Shown here piece by piece: positions 1-11,808 of a stretch of 64,000 nucleotides of DNA. The notes under the pieces are model-generated. The model worked only from the letters and a program-made list of their open reading frames with translations. It was not told where the DNA came from and searched no databases. This stretch comes from Toxonevra muliebris (taxonomy: Eukaryota > Arthropoda > Insecta > Diptera > Pallopteridae), in contig OY829326.1 of assembly GCA_963691655.1 (NCBI GenBank), positions 55,421,776 to 55,485,775 on the forward strand. Reading direction: 5' to 3'. Made by a program: the position numbers and the translations under genes. The number at the start of each line of letters is the position of its first letter. Position 1 is the first letter of the stretch.

Positions 1-354
1 AAATTTACAAAGTTTGATGTTTCAAATAAAACCCAATAAGACTATTTAAACTAGTTCCCAAAACGATCAATTGCCCCTGATCCTCCGTAATCCTGAAACC
101 GAATCTTACCTCGAGTCAAAAACTTTTAAAGTTTGATATTTCAGCGATTTTTCGCTGTCATCCTTTCTTATTGGCATTTTTTATTTTTATTTTGGAAATA
201 TTTATCACTAAGTTGTTGTGATATTAATTTTTTGTCAGAGATTTTGACGATAAACTATACAGATAAAGCAGATATAACAAATTTTTCAGTTCCTTGTAAT
301 AGGCTGGCTGTGTTCCATAACACTTTCAAATTCCTCCAACCAATCTAAAAAAAA

Positions 355-735
355 TCCAAGCTGGAATTTTGTTTAAGGTTGAGCTGATTTTTTAAAATTA
401 TATTTATAAAAAATTCACAATCTAAAACAAAATCCAATCAAAACCTTTGATCAAAATGTAGATCGAAATTCAGATTAAAAAGAGACCAAATTCAGACCAA
501 AAATCAAACTGAAATTCAGACCAGAAATTACACCGAAAGCCAGACAAAAATCAGACCAAAGATCAGACAAAGATACAGACTAAATGACCCATCAAAATTC
601 AGACAAAACCTCAGACAAAAATTTGTCTTGAAACCAGTCTATAATTGAGACCAAACTCAGGTAAAAATCAGACCAAAACCAAATAAAAACTAAGCCAAAA
701 AAACAGGCAACAGGACGAATTCAGACCTAAAACTA
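355..735 (+). repeat. Block A of the AAATTCAGACCA motif family
   Basis: About 25 degenerate units of 10-13 bp, consensus AAATTCAGACCA (for example AAATTCAGACCA, AAAATCAAACTG, AAATTCAGACCA near 500-530). It is preceded by a head-like GTTTAAGGTTGAGCTGATTTT (373-393) that resembles the heads of blocks B, C and D. Confidence 0.75.
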
Positions 736-1131
736 GATCTAGGAAGTTTCCAAAAGTAGAATAACTATAAAAGGACTTTTAAATTAAATTGACTTTTAAG
801 GAAGTGAACAGTTACGGTGTAGAAAATTTTGAAATGTCCCGCAAATTCTATGGAATTTCTGCAGCTGTTAGAGGCCTCCTCGAAAAAAGCAACAAAATAC
901 AAGTGTCACTTGTCACACCACATTGCCGACTTAAACTAGAAACAAGTGTTACAATTTACAGTTTATGCAAGGTGCAAAATCATGTACCCACGTAGGTAGA
1001 AGCGGCATGCAGCACTAAATTAACAAAAGAACAAATTTATCTAAAAACAAAATTTTAGAAATTCTAATATTGACTTTTTTAAACATGACAAACTATTCCA
1101 GGATATACACAGTTTACAATTACTACTGCAA

Positions 1132-1440
1132 TACGGCGCCAGTTTCCTGCAGCGTTTCATTGTTTGTTGCGTCTGCATCAATAGTGTTACCTGTTAGCGC
1201 CTCCTGCCAGGAAGCTGAGGGTTAAGTGAGCAAAGCATTAGATTAGAAATAAAAAATCGTGTAAGTTCTTTGTTGTAAGTGAAAAGCAATTAAAATAAAT
1301 ATATATACACTTCAAGAGCTGCTGAGTTAATTTGTATTTGATTTCTTAAGAACTATTGTTCAAAGAACAATAAGAATAATAGTGAAAACAATGTCAATAC
1401 TAAAAAGTCAACTTTTCTTTTGTTATACACTGGCGCCGTA
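1132..1440. mobile_element. LTR- or TIR-like element bounded by TACGGCGCCAGT
   Basis: A perfect 12-bp inverted repeat, TACGGCGCCAGT at 1132-1143 and ACTGGCGCCGTA at 1429-1440. The stretch 1185-1429 also runs from TGTTACC to TATACA, contains AATAAA, and is followed after one base by TGGCGCCGTAG, which resembles the primer-binding site of insect gypsy-group elements. It could be a solo LTR with leader or a small MITE. No gag or pol is nearby. Confidence 0.5.
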
Positions 1441-2502
1441 GAAAATTTTTAATAAATTTTAAGCTGTTGTTTATTTGCAATTTTTATTAAAATCTGTAAA
1501 ACACTTGGAAAAAATCTGATAAAATTTCCAAGAATTCACATTTGTTGCTATATAACATATTTCCTCAAGGACCTCCTAGTATTCATAAAAAAATTCTGCA
1601 ACAATCGATCACTAATATTCAAAATTTTGTTATTGTAATTCAATATTAATTGTCAAGGTTGATTTTGTTATGTTATTTGAAACTTCTGATTAAAGATGTT
1701 AACATTTTTTTAGTAGCATATGTTACTTCTTTTCTCTCACAAACACAAAAAAGGACCACACATTACTAACCCAGATTAAAAATGCTCCAAAGTTTGAAAA
1801 TATTAATGGTAAAAAAGTGTCCTTGAAATCTAAAACAAATTTCAATCTGTTGCTTAATACTAAACCAAATTTATTTAGATTTATTTAGTTAGGCTATTGT
1901 TTTTAATTCTGTTAATTTCAGCTAATCTTGTTTTAACCACCATAATTTTCGTTTTTTTGTTTTTGTTTTGTGGATATTTTATTTCTTATGCCATCAAATG
2001 AAAACGAAAGGATGTTACTTTTTATCCTTTTATTAAGTATTAAGAAAAAAAGTTAATAAAGGCGTTGAACAAAACTCATTTTCGGCTTAAATGGGTTTAA
2101 TTTTTACACTTTTTTTTTTAGGATTTACCTCTTAATTCTGCGTATAGTTTTTATTGAACGCATTAAGTATTGACTTTGATTAAAAACCGACTTGTTAGGA
2201 AACCTCCTTCTTCCTTGTTTTAATTTACTTTAGAAACGGGTTAAATTATTATTTTTATTTATGTTGAATTAAAATTCGTTTCAATTTTCATGTGATAGCA
2301 ACAAAGCTCGGAATCCATCCTATCACCAAAAATTGACTTTTTTATACTATACTAACTGATCCAAACTATACTGATGTAGGTTTAGGTTTTATGTTCTTTC
2401 AAAAAGTCTTTTACTCCGGAGAAATTGTCATATGGACAGAGATATTAATAGGTTTGGAAAATTCTCTTTTTGAATTCTTTACTGTTCATTAAGGCGCCTT
2501 AA
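1441..2502. other. AT-rich, no gene seen
   Basis: No supported feature; short T-runs only. Confidence 0.5.
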
Positions 2503-2510
2503 GTCTCATA
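2503..2510 (+). repeat. Target-site duplication GTCTCATA (left copy)
   Basis: Perfect 8-bp direct repeat with 3082-3089 around the hAT-type MITE. Confidence 0.85.
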
Positions 2511-3081
2511 TAGGGAAATGGTATCGGGGGGAAAATATCGATACTATACTCATTTGAAGTATCGACCGAAAAGTATCGGGTACTCAAAAGTATCAACATA
2601 AATGTACTCGATAACTAAAGTATCGGGTTTCGATACCTAATGTAAGAAAAAAATCTGAACATGTGTTTAAAAAATTTGCAAATTATGTGTAAGTTTTTGA
2701 TTTTTATATACATATACCTATGGACTAGATATACAATATATAAATTTTTTGAATATTTGTTATTTCTTTCTGACTTTAATTAAGAGAGATAATGTCGACC
2801 GACCCCCTGTTCAACAGTTTATTATAGTATGTATTTCTAAATATACATTAGCTCCATCTAATTATACATATATCCAAAACAGTACAAGTTATACTGTTTA
2901 ATTTTGATTACATTTTCATTTTTTAGTACTTTGTACTGGAAATTTTGAAAAGTATCGAATTTCGATACCGGCATCAATGTATTCAATGAGTACAAGTACT
3001 CATAATCGAGTAAAAAAGTATCCGGTATCGGGGTAAAAGTATCGAGTACTTAAAGTATCAAGTACCGATACTATTTCCCTA
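2511..3081. mobile_element. hAT-type MITE rich in GTATCG motifs
   Basis: The ends are inverted repeats (TAGGGAAATGGTATCGG on the left, TAGGGAAATAGTATCGG read inward from the right). They are bounded by a perfect 8-bp target duplication GTCTCATA at 2503-2510 and 3082-3089, as hAT transposases make. The 571-bp body has no coding capacity. Both arms are packed with GTATCG/CGATAC and GTACTC/GAGTAC words; the middle (2650-2930) is plain AT-rich DNA. Confidence 0.88.
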
Positions 3082-3089
3082 GTCTCATA

Positions 3090-5825
3090 TAAATGTTTCT
3101 CCTCTGTCTTACAAATTAGTACAAATGTTTGATTTGTGAAATACTTTAGATTTGGACTTTTTGAGTCTTAAGCCACAAAATGGAGAGGTTGGGACCCATA
3201 CTAACAGATGACCCCTGAAATTGTTAAAGAAATATTTTTCCAGAAGAACATTCGGTGCTTTTTTCAAATGTTTGTTGTTCTATAGGATAATGCACATCAA
3301 AAAGCCAAAATTTGAGGAAAAAAGGGGATAGTGAGGCTAATGGAGTTAATTTTTTTTCTCAGACAACTAACATATACATCATATAAACTAATTGTATTAT
3401 TTCAGGACTATTTTATTTAAATTTAACTAACTTTATTCTGAAAACACGAGAGCCTGGTGGCATTTTAAATCCCCATCCCAATTTTAAATTACCTTTTGCA
3501 TAGTGTAATTAAAAGAAGAATTAACTTGACTTTTGCACTTTGCTTGAAATCCTCTAGGATCAATATTAAAATCACTTCTTTAGATTTTTAATATGTTCTT
3601 TAATATTTTAACATGTTAGTAAAGATTTAATACCAAATTCTTTTAGCGCATTCTCTCTAATGCATTTTTTTACACTTGTGAAATTTCACAGTTTATTTAA
3701 AACTTTGCACCATAATGTTTTAGAAATTTTGAAATATTTATTTACTCATTTACTTAAATTTTTTTTAACGTTTTCTTTAAAAGTCAATATTTGTGATCCT
3801 TTACAAATAAACATTAAAACCAATACAAATAATAAAGAAACCTGTATGAAAATACCAAACAAAAACAAGTATGCAAACATTTGTATAAATTGTGGAAAAC
3901 TAATGGTGTTCTTTGAAGAAAAATTCCTTAAAAGAAAAATGAGAAAATATATAAATAGAAATTTGCTTTTTAAGATATTTAAGTATTTACTTGCGACTAA
4001 GGAGAAGAGTCTTTATATGAATGCATGGTATGATTTCCAGTTGTTTTTCATTAATTTCTTTGAAGAATTAAACGGTATTTTATTTTTGCTGAATATTAAA
4101 ATTCCATAGTTTAATTGTATAAATTTTTAATGTTTCATATTACATATACGCCTCCTTAAAAAATCATTTCTTATTAAACAAAACTATAAAAATATGATCT
4201 AAAACTACCCTCCAAAGCCCCTACTTCATATATCAATCAACCAAAATCATATTACAATCAATCAGCTAAATAAAAAAAATTTATATTTAAACCCCTAACC
4301 AAATTCAAGCAGCCAAACTAAAAGTGGAAATTTAATGAAGCATGATTTGGCAAGTTTTATTTATAAAACAACTCATAGATACATAAATATAATGGAATCA
4401 AGGGTCCTTTATTAAAAAAATGAAATTAAATAACCTTTTTCTTTCCATTTTTCTTTTACTGCAAAAAATTATTCAAGTATACTTCAAACATAAATTTAAT
4501 CCGTTTTCTATAGAGCTGAAAAATATGGAAACTATTTCACAATTTCTACTTCAATATCACAAAAAAAAAATCTCTAAATGTCATTCATTGCTTTTACAAT
4601 AAAATTGTATGCTTTTTTGTTTAAAATTTCGCTCCTCACTGATTGATCACTGAAGGGATGCAATGAATTTCTGGCACTTCTTCACCTGAAGCAATTTTCT
4701 TTCTTCTTTTTTTCGAAAGATTGAAATGTGCAGATAAAACCATAAAAAGAATTACAATTTTATACTAGTATGTATATTTTTTAAATTGACAGCATTTGAG
4801 AAATCCTTTTCAAGCATATCAAAATCCTTTTCACAATACCTTCCCTACATAATGCACATATCATTGATTACAGTGGCCGCAGGTAGCTGCTGGTTGTCTT
4901 GTTGCTACTTTGCCACTTCCACTTTTACAATATTACATTGTTGCCAATGTTCCTTATTCCCCTATATAATTTTTTCCGTTTTTGTTTTTTTTGTTTGTTT
5001 ATTAATCCACATCGTCCTGTCGGCATAATGTCGCGTCTTATTACAATTATTTTCTATGTCTGCCTGTATAATTTTTGGAAATCCTTTGTTTTCATTTTTG
5101 GTTTGGTATTTTATGTCCTTTCAATGATATATGAATCACGTCATATTTTCATTTGGTTTATTTGTTTTGCACGAGTTTAATGCGGATTTCAGATCCCATT
5201 TTTCCCTTTTTTTTTTAATTGATTGCTTATTGAAATATGAATTTAAACCCAAATGGGATCGGTTTAAATATATGCATATTATTCAAATGTTATGAGAAGG
5301 TGAAAAAATGGCAATACAATTAAAAGGAAATTTTTATGAATTATGTATTTCATCTCACGTGAATCTGCTTTTAAAATCAATCGTTTACGTTTCAAAATTC
5401 TTAAAAGGCCTAAGCTTTCTTTTGACCTCAAAAAAAAAATTGGATTTTTAAAATTTTTTTTGCATTTTTCAAAGCATTGAATAAGAATCTGTCGAAAACG
5501 AATAGGACAAAATTTTCTAAATGCAATATGTGACATGGATCCGAAACAGAGGTTGTTTGATCAAAATGTCAAAATTATCACCTCTCTAGCTCGGCGAGTT
5601 TTTGACCGATCTAGGACCTAACCTTGCCCAAATTATCGATTTTGAAAGTGGGTTCTCGTAAGGTGAAATCACCCATTTTATTTTTGAGTTCAAATTCTAA
5701 AAGTTATTATAAAATTATGGAGATATGAACATCATTAACAGCCAACTTTACTTACAAGTAACAGCATGATATATTTTTTGTCTTTCAAATTGTAGATCGG
5801 TTTCAATTATTTTGTTACTTTTCTT
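3090..5825. other. AT-rich, no gene seen
   Basis: The 149-codon frame at 3660-4109 is Lys/Phe/Leu/Asn-rich, as expected from AT-rich noise, and has no domain. The hydrophobic frames at 4786-5180 overlap each other in T-rich DNA. Not supported as genes. Confidence 0.5.
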
Positions 5826-5883
5826 GGCGTAAGCTCTGGGAAGGTCATGCGTTGGATCAACGACTTCGTGGGTTCAATCCATA
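5826..5883 (+). mobile_element. tRNA-like SINE head directly before a LINE tail
   Basis: TTGGCGTAAGCTCTGGGAAG resembles an A-box region, CGTTGGATCAACG can form an anticodon-like hairpin, and GTGGGTTCAATCC is a good B box. A LINE-derived segment follows at once (5889-6330), so the pair may be a SINE with a LINE tail or two adjacent insertions. Confidence 0.45.
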
Positions 5884-5888
5884 AAAAA

Positions 5889-6330
5889 TTATGGTCCGAG
5901 CTTGACTCCTGCAGAACCGCAAACTGAGAAGAAAGGACCTAAGATTATTGGTGGGTATAAGGCACGTAGTCAGCACATGACCAACATGGGCGTCATCACC
6001 GATCCAACCTTTCAATCGTGTCTTGAGGACGATGATACTATGTAGCATTATCTTTTGTAGCTGCCCGGCTTTTGCGAGAATCAGATTAAGACTGGTAATA
6101 TCCATATCCATACTCTCCCTCTTCCTGAGCTCCTAAGGTTCATCAGTAAAACAAAGATTTGTAAGGCTGAGAGGTATTCGACTTTTTTTCTTCCCATTTA
6201 TCCCCTCACATATCTTTCCTGCCTCTCTACTCTCTTCTACTGACTCTATCTTGTGTATTGAGACTGAGTGCTTTGGTTTAGTCCAGCCCATCTTCAACTC
6301 TAAACGTTGACCGCAAATGGTATAATTTCC
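5889..6330 (+). pseudogene. R1/I-like LINE: C-terminal ORF2 fragment and 3' UTR
   Basis: Translated pieces in shifting frames follow the order at the end of LINE polyproteins with an RNase H domain. KLWSELDSCRTA is like the segment after RNase H. QHMTNMGVITDPTFQSCLEDDDTM then leads into the zinc-finger zone HYL(L)CSCPAFARIRLRL, whose CSCPA motif is at about 6050-6090. At least one frameshift and several stops make it dead. The following 200 bp has the pyrimidine-rich texture of the related fragment at 58715. The 84-residue minus-strand frame here is a shadow. Confidence 0.75.
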
Positions 6331-6539
6331 AATGCCAAATTATATTCGTTGAATATTATTCACAAGATTCCCCGCGATGAAAAATTAATTGCCCCTCCCC
6401 CTTAAGCAATCTCTGGATCCCCTAGTGGGTCTATGTATATGCGTTCCAGTAGGTACATGGACTGGTTTTACAGCCCTTCGAAACTGTGAATTTGGACCAC
6501 AATAAATCTAAAATTTTAGAATCAGGAGATGTCCAACTT

Positions 6540-6968
6540 TTGAAGAGATTGTCCTGATTGATCTGATTTACTCTGAATTTTGATATAATTTTTGATTTGA
6601 ATTAGGTTTGAGTATGCATTTTTGACTGATTTTTGTCTAAATTTTCTGACCTTCTTTTGGTCTGAGTTTTGATCAGAATTTCGATCTGGTCTGAATTTCA
6701 GAATTTAAATAAAGTTTTGTTTGAATTTTAGTTTTATCTTTGGTTTGATATTTGGTCTGAGAGTTGGTTTTTGTTTCGGTTTAACATTCGCTGTGATATT
6801 TGGTCTGAATTTGTTTTGAATTTTGATCTAAATTTTGGTCCGAATTTTCTTCCGATTTTGGTTTTAATTTTGATCTAAGTTTTGGTCTGTGATTTAATTT
6901 CTGGTTTAAATTTAAATTTAATTTTGATTAGAATTCTGATCAATCAAATCGGTCTTTCCCAAACCCAA
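6540..6968 (-). repeat. Block B of the AAATTCAGACCA motif family (inverted)
   Basis: The plus strand shows TTTTGGTCTGAATTT-type units through 6540-6920. Read on the minus strand, the block starts at 6968 with GGTTTGGGAAAGACCGATTTG, close to block C's GGTTTGGGAGAGGACTGATTTT. Confidence 0.75.
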
Positions 6969-9900
6969 AAAACTCCAAACGAGATTTATTAAAACTACGC
7001 CTAGAAAAATATTTGGTCAAAAGAAATTGGAAAACTAAAATTTGTTTCCCTGTTTCTAAGGCACTGCGGAAGGCCTCCACAAAAGCTTCAAGGAGACCTG
7101 AGACTTCTATACCACACATACTTTGAGTACAGCACTCTAAACACTTCCAATCCAGCCTCTTCTTTTCTGTAGTTTTTTCCCAGTTTAAATATTCAATCCC
7201 AGTATATTTTTGAAGTCTGAGTTGGAATCTAAAATTCAAAGTTTAGGATTTCAGGAACTGTGTTGGCAAAAACGCTTAAATTTTCAGCTATTTTGAGGCC
7301 TATTTTCGTAAAGCTGTCATGCTTAAGGATAAAAATCTTTTAAGGTACTAAATAAAAATAATTTATTTATATATTTATCTTTGTCTTTATCTATTTAATA
7401 AGTAAGATCAATGCCTCCATTGGTCACTTTTTAGTAAAAACACTTACACTTATCAATCCGTCTGAATTTAGAGTACAACAACATCTCCAAAATTTTGAAT
7501 AGCTGGCCTTAACTATAATTTTTAAAAAATTTATAAAACCGACTCTGCAGTCTTGCTCAAATTACATATATTCAAGCATCCATACAACTTTTAAAACACC
7601 CTTTCGACACAGCATAAAAATCATTGTCATTAAATCATTTACATCACTCCAAAAAAAAAAAAAACAAAAAACCAAATTAAAAATCTTGTTGAATCACGTT
7701 TATTCCTTTCACCAAAACTCCAAATCAGAAATTTACGCATTTTTCCTCTTTCTCCAACCATAAATGGACAAAAATAACAACAACAACCAAAACTGGACAA
7801 AAGCATTTAAATCCCTTTTTCAAAAGCAATCCATGCAACAACAAATATATTTCTCTTTTTTTTGGAATCTTCTTTGTTCCACACTGTACCTTGTCATATC
7901 TTTAGGGTACCCTTCCTTTCTATTCCTTACCAACAAAACAAAACAACAACAACAAAAACACATAAAGCAAATAATGCATTAAAAATTCTTATTGCTTTCC
8001 AATGTTGCAATGCAACAAATTGAACACGTGCAAGGGTCAACTTCAACCAACTAAGGAAGGCGCAGGTAGTACAGTAAAACGACTGTACAAAAACATTAAA
8101 AAAAGAAACTTGAAAAAAAATAATAAATAAATCAAAAAAAAATTCTCTCAGATAAGAATAACAAAAATGAAACCAATGGACCAATGCGGCACTTTAAAAA
8201 TGCCAAAAAAAAATAAAAATAAAAATAAAAAAAAAAGAGATGGTACTTAATTTTTAGAGATAGGGAGGGAAATACATTTTCCTTCCTATACTTAGTAAAC
8301 CATTAACAAACAACTAGTAAGTAAAGATGCAAGAGAGAACCTGCAACGAAGCAGTAAGGAAGTATTAGCAAAAATACGTTACTTTTTGTTCCTTTCTATT
8401 TTTTAAAGTAGAATTCTGCATGCATAGCAAATTGTAGGGATATACGATTCAAGTATAATTTCTGTACAGTAAATACGTTACTTTCTGGTGAAATACGAGC
8501 ATAGCTATGTGTGTAGGTGTAAGGAGATTTCCCAGTTTGTTTGAAGAAGATTTTCGAGAAATGTAAGTTGTCATTTTTTTAACGTCTTTTTTGAGATTTT
8601 CATTATGGAGGAAAAATATGCATAAAACCAATAAAAAAGAATTCAACAATGTACTTGATTGAAGGGTGGGGAAAAGTCGAATGAATATTTTTTTAAATAC
8701 ATGGAAAACTGTGATACAATAGGGTTATGCTAATATAGCCAGAACATCTCAAGTTATATAACAAAAAGTGGTCAAATTACAAAGAAGTATTTTCAAAGAC
8801 TTAATATTTTGTAATTTTACTACGTTTTGTGTTCCAAAAAAACAGCAAAAATAAATTACTTAATTGAGAGTTTATCGTACTAAATTTTTTCTCTTTACTC
8901 TTTTCAATTATTTTGATATAAATTAAGTCTGTAATTTTAACTCCTTATCCTGAACTACAAAAAACCAAGAGAAGTATGAAATGTCTCATTCTTCCAACAT
9001 ATTTCTTTATATTTTTACCCCATTTTCTTATAGAAAATACTTCACTTCCTGCTGTAATTTTGTTACATTATCCTTTTTGACATTTTGTGTCATCCTAACT
9101 ACTTTTCAATACTTTTTGATGTGTTAGTAATATTACACCCTTTTACATTGTCTACTCTTATAATACTTCCTTGAATGTTGGCTTTATGTATAAGAGTCAA
9201 AAGATGAATGAAAATATATATTTATGGGTTAAACGGAAGTTAACCCAAGAAACTATGAAAACAAAAGCTAATTCCTTGAAAAATGTTGACATTTAGAGCA
9301 AATACTTGATAGAAGATTTTAATAATTCTACAGAGCAATGGTAAATGGAAGGATCTATACAGAGAAGGAAGGATAGTGCAAAAGATTATTGTGTGGAAAT
9401 GAAATTGTTCTTAATCCTCAATTGTGCATAGATTTATAAAGATTTGAACCTCAAAACTCTACCCTTAGATACGTGTTTAAATTATTGCTTTCAAAATAAT
9501 AAACCCCCAGTGAAAAAACGTAATATAAAATTTAAGACAGCTTTTCACCTAAGGCTGTTCGATTCTTTAAAAAATTTTAAAATTTGCATTAACATTCTGA
9601 AGGTCTAAAGGGTCTAAGCGCGAAAATTTTTTTTTTTTTTGAGAAGTTAATTTTTTTTAAACTTAGAAATGAGTTCCCAAATGAAACTAAGTTCTTCTAC
9701 ACTTTTCCTCCTGCTACTACTTTAATAATTTTCCTTCTTTATAGAGGAGTGTCGAGTGGTCTGATTCATATTTTGTTTTTAGGCTAGAAAACCCCACTGG
9801 CTGAAGATATCAAAAAGTTAATATACCATTAGAAGATGACGATGATGTTTGCCGCTTCCTCTGTGTCGATTTCTTCAGTTTCAATTTTTTCAGTATCAAT

Positions 9901-11070
9901 TTCTTTGGTGTTGGTTTCTTTGGTGTCGATTTTCTTAGTGACGATTTCTTCGGTGCTTTTTTGAGGAGCATGAATTCATCACCCTGGTGTTTCCGCTCCT
10001 TCAAAACCGACAGGGTTTCTGGCTACGTTAAAATGCCGCTTTTCTCCTTTTTTCCATGTTTCTATCATTTAAAATCAATAAATATTCATCCGAATGTTGA
10101 ACACGAAAAAAATTGAATGATTACCTTTTGTGTGTAGTAAAAAAAAAATGGCGTTATTGCATCATACAAAAGTTATTGCAAACGGATTCACGATACTTAC
10201 CTTGAAAAATTGTTGCGAATCTTCACTGAACGAATCTTTTAAAAAACCAAGGTAAAAAATCAAGGAAAACTTTTTAGAATACGTTGTCAGGCTGAAATAT
10301 AGCGAGTGCGTTTTTTCTCTACGAAACCTTATGAAAAGTGAGGTATTGGTTTCACAACAATACGATTGAATAAAAAGAAGAGACTAACTGAATGCTATGG
10401 AAAGCCTATAGTTGTTTTAAGTTTCAAAGGCTCCAATAGAACACTCCAATATTGTTTGCTTGCAACAGAGCAACCGTAGTGTAATGAAGAATATTATAGC
10501 CCAGCAATACATATTGTTTCCTACCTGCGTTTCAAGGTCACAGGGGACTTGAAAGGTCATATAGATAAATTTTAAAAGCTAGTGGTTTAATGTATAAAAC
10601 AAGTTGGTTCCCTATAAAATTCTATACATTATTTGCCTTCACACCAATCTCAATTCCCCCCCTCTCTTCCCCCCCACCCCACTTCCTATCTTTATTCCCA
10701 TTTTTGGGGAATTTTACTTAAGCTTACAAAAACTTCTTTTCAATACGCCTCTGCTCTGCTACTGCTACCTGTGTTTCTTATGAATCAAATTGATTTTATG
10801 ATCAACAAAAATTATTATATTGAGCAGTCGTTATTTCATTGAGCGTATTATTTTTCTGATACTTCAGCTCAATATGTTGCTGAGCAGAGATCGTTTTCTG
10901 AACGCAAGTATTGTGAAAGTTTTTTGATAAAATTTTAAAAAAGTTTCCAGAAAATGGGGAAGGAGAGAAGTTGGGAGGTTGATGAAAATTAAAAAATAAT
11001 AATCGTAAGCAGCATTTTTGTCTCAAATATCAACCTTCCAATTCCCTGAAGCTTATATACTGGCTTATGA
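6969..11070. other. AT-rich with simple repeats, no gene seen
   Basis: Holds A-runs near 7650 and 8190-8235, CAA repeats near 7940 and the 15-bp minisatellite at 9840. The 99-codon minus frame at 6940-7239 has no recognisable motif. Confidence 0.5.
9840..9965 (-). repeat. 15-bp minisatellite with a KKxTP-coding minus strand
   Basis: Six or so units of TTTCTTYRGTGTCGA with changes. On the minus strand the period of five codons gives SLRKSTPKKPTPKKLILKK inside a 64-codon frame (9810-10004, with a TAG just upstream). No domain, promoter or conserved start is evident. It may be a fragment of a lysine-rich nuclear protein gene or an accident of the repeat. Confidence 0.6.
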
Positions 11071-11082
11071 CTACAGTGGCAT

Positions 11083-11097
11083 CCCCCCCCCCCCCCC
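11083..11097 (+). repeat. Poly-C run after CAGTGGCAT
   Basis: Fifteen C in a row at 11083-11097, preceded by ACAGTGGCAT. CAGTGGC followed by C-runs is seen at hAT-type element ends, but no partner end was found. Confidence 0.6.
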
Positions 11098-11189
11098 TGA
11101 ACTTTAAATGCAGATAGAAAAAACTATAACTGACTGTACTATAACATTCTTTGGCAAAAAGGTTTAGCACAATATCTTCACTTTAGAGT

Positions 11190-11808
11190 ATTCTGTTGGA
11201 AACACATTTTGGTACTGTTCACTCTTCAAGAATTGAAATGGTACAAAAAAAATTTACTAAATTCCTTTTCTATCAGTTAAAGTGGAATATTTCTCGCCCA
11301 TCTTATCTAATTATGTGTTCCTTATTTGGTATGTGCTCCTTAGTTCTAAGGCGTTTCTACAGCATTTTCAATTATGTTGGTCAGGGATCTGATACATCAT
11401 CATATTCAATGTCCCAACTGCTTGTATTGCTTCATTTTTGTTCGCCATCACGTTGTCTCCGAGTCCAGTTGCGTTTCTGGGAACAATATTGTACAACTTC
11501 TTATGCACTAAATGAACTTATGGCTCGTTGTGTCAGGGTAACTAATTCAATTTTGCCTAATATTGATATCTTTGCTAACATTCCTAGTAAATCTTTTGAA
11601 GATAATTTACTTTTAGTTCTATTAATCTGTAGCAATTCTTGAATTTTAGTTTAGTACGTAAACATATTCTTTGCTTATTTTCTATCCCATACTTTTAGTA
11701 TTTAAGTTTATTGTTTGCATAATGTTTATATTTATTTTATTATTCCTGTTTTGTAGTTTTTGAGTAGTCTGTAAGAGTTAATACTCTGATGAAATAAATG
11801 AAATGAAA
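11190..11808 (+). pseudogene. Jockey/CR1-type LINE: ORF2 C-terminus with 3' tail
   Basis: An open frame of 148 codons (11196-11642) reads HSSRIEMVQKKFTKFLFYQL and later LIMCSLFGMCSLVLRRFYS. This is the conserved post-RT region of Jockey-superfamily LINEs, where a block of the form RIExVQKxFxRF is followed by a leucine-rich LxxLxxRR stretch. The 3' UTR ends in GATGAAATAAATGAAATGAAATG at about 11788-11808, the simple-repeat tail expected at a LINE 3' end. The copy is 5'-truncated, which is normal for target-primed reverse transcription. It is not a host gene. Confidence 0.8.

Noticed and set aside
355..735. CRISPR-like array
   Set aside because: Units are 10-13 bp, degenerate and without spacers; the context is an insect genome. 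It is a minisatellite-type repeat.
3660..4109. 149-codon plus-strand open frame
   Set aside because: Composition is Phe/Lys/Leu/Asn/Ile as expected from AT-rich noise. It has no domain, promoter or splice context and lies in plain AT-rich DNA.
4786..5180. Small membrane protein (hydrophobic frames)
   Set aside because: T-rich DNA produces Phe/Leu/Ile/Cys runs in two overlapping frames; no ATG context or conservation signal visible.
11196..11642. Possible host gene of 148 codons
   Set aside because: The RIEMVQKKFTKF wording and the GAAATAAATGAAATG tail identify a Jockey-type LINE end.
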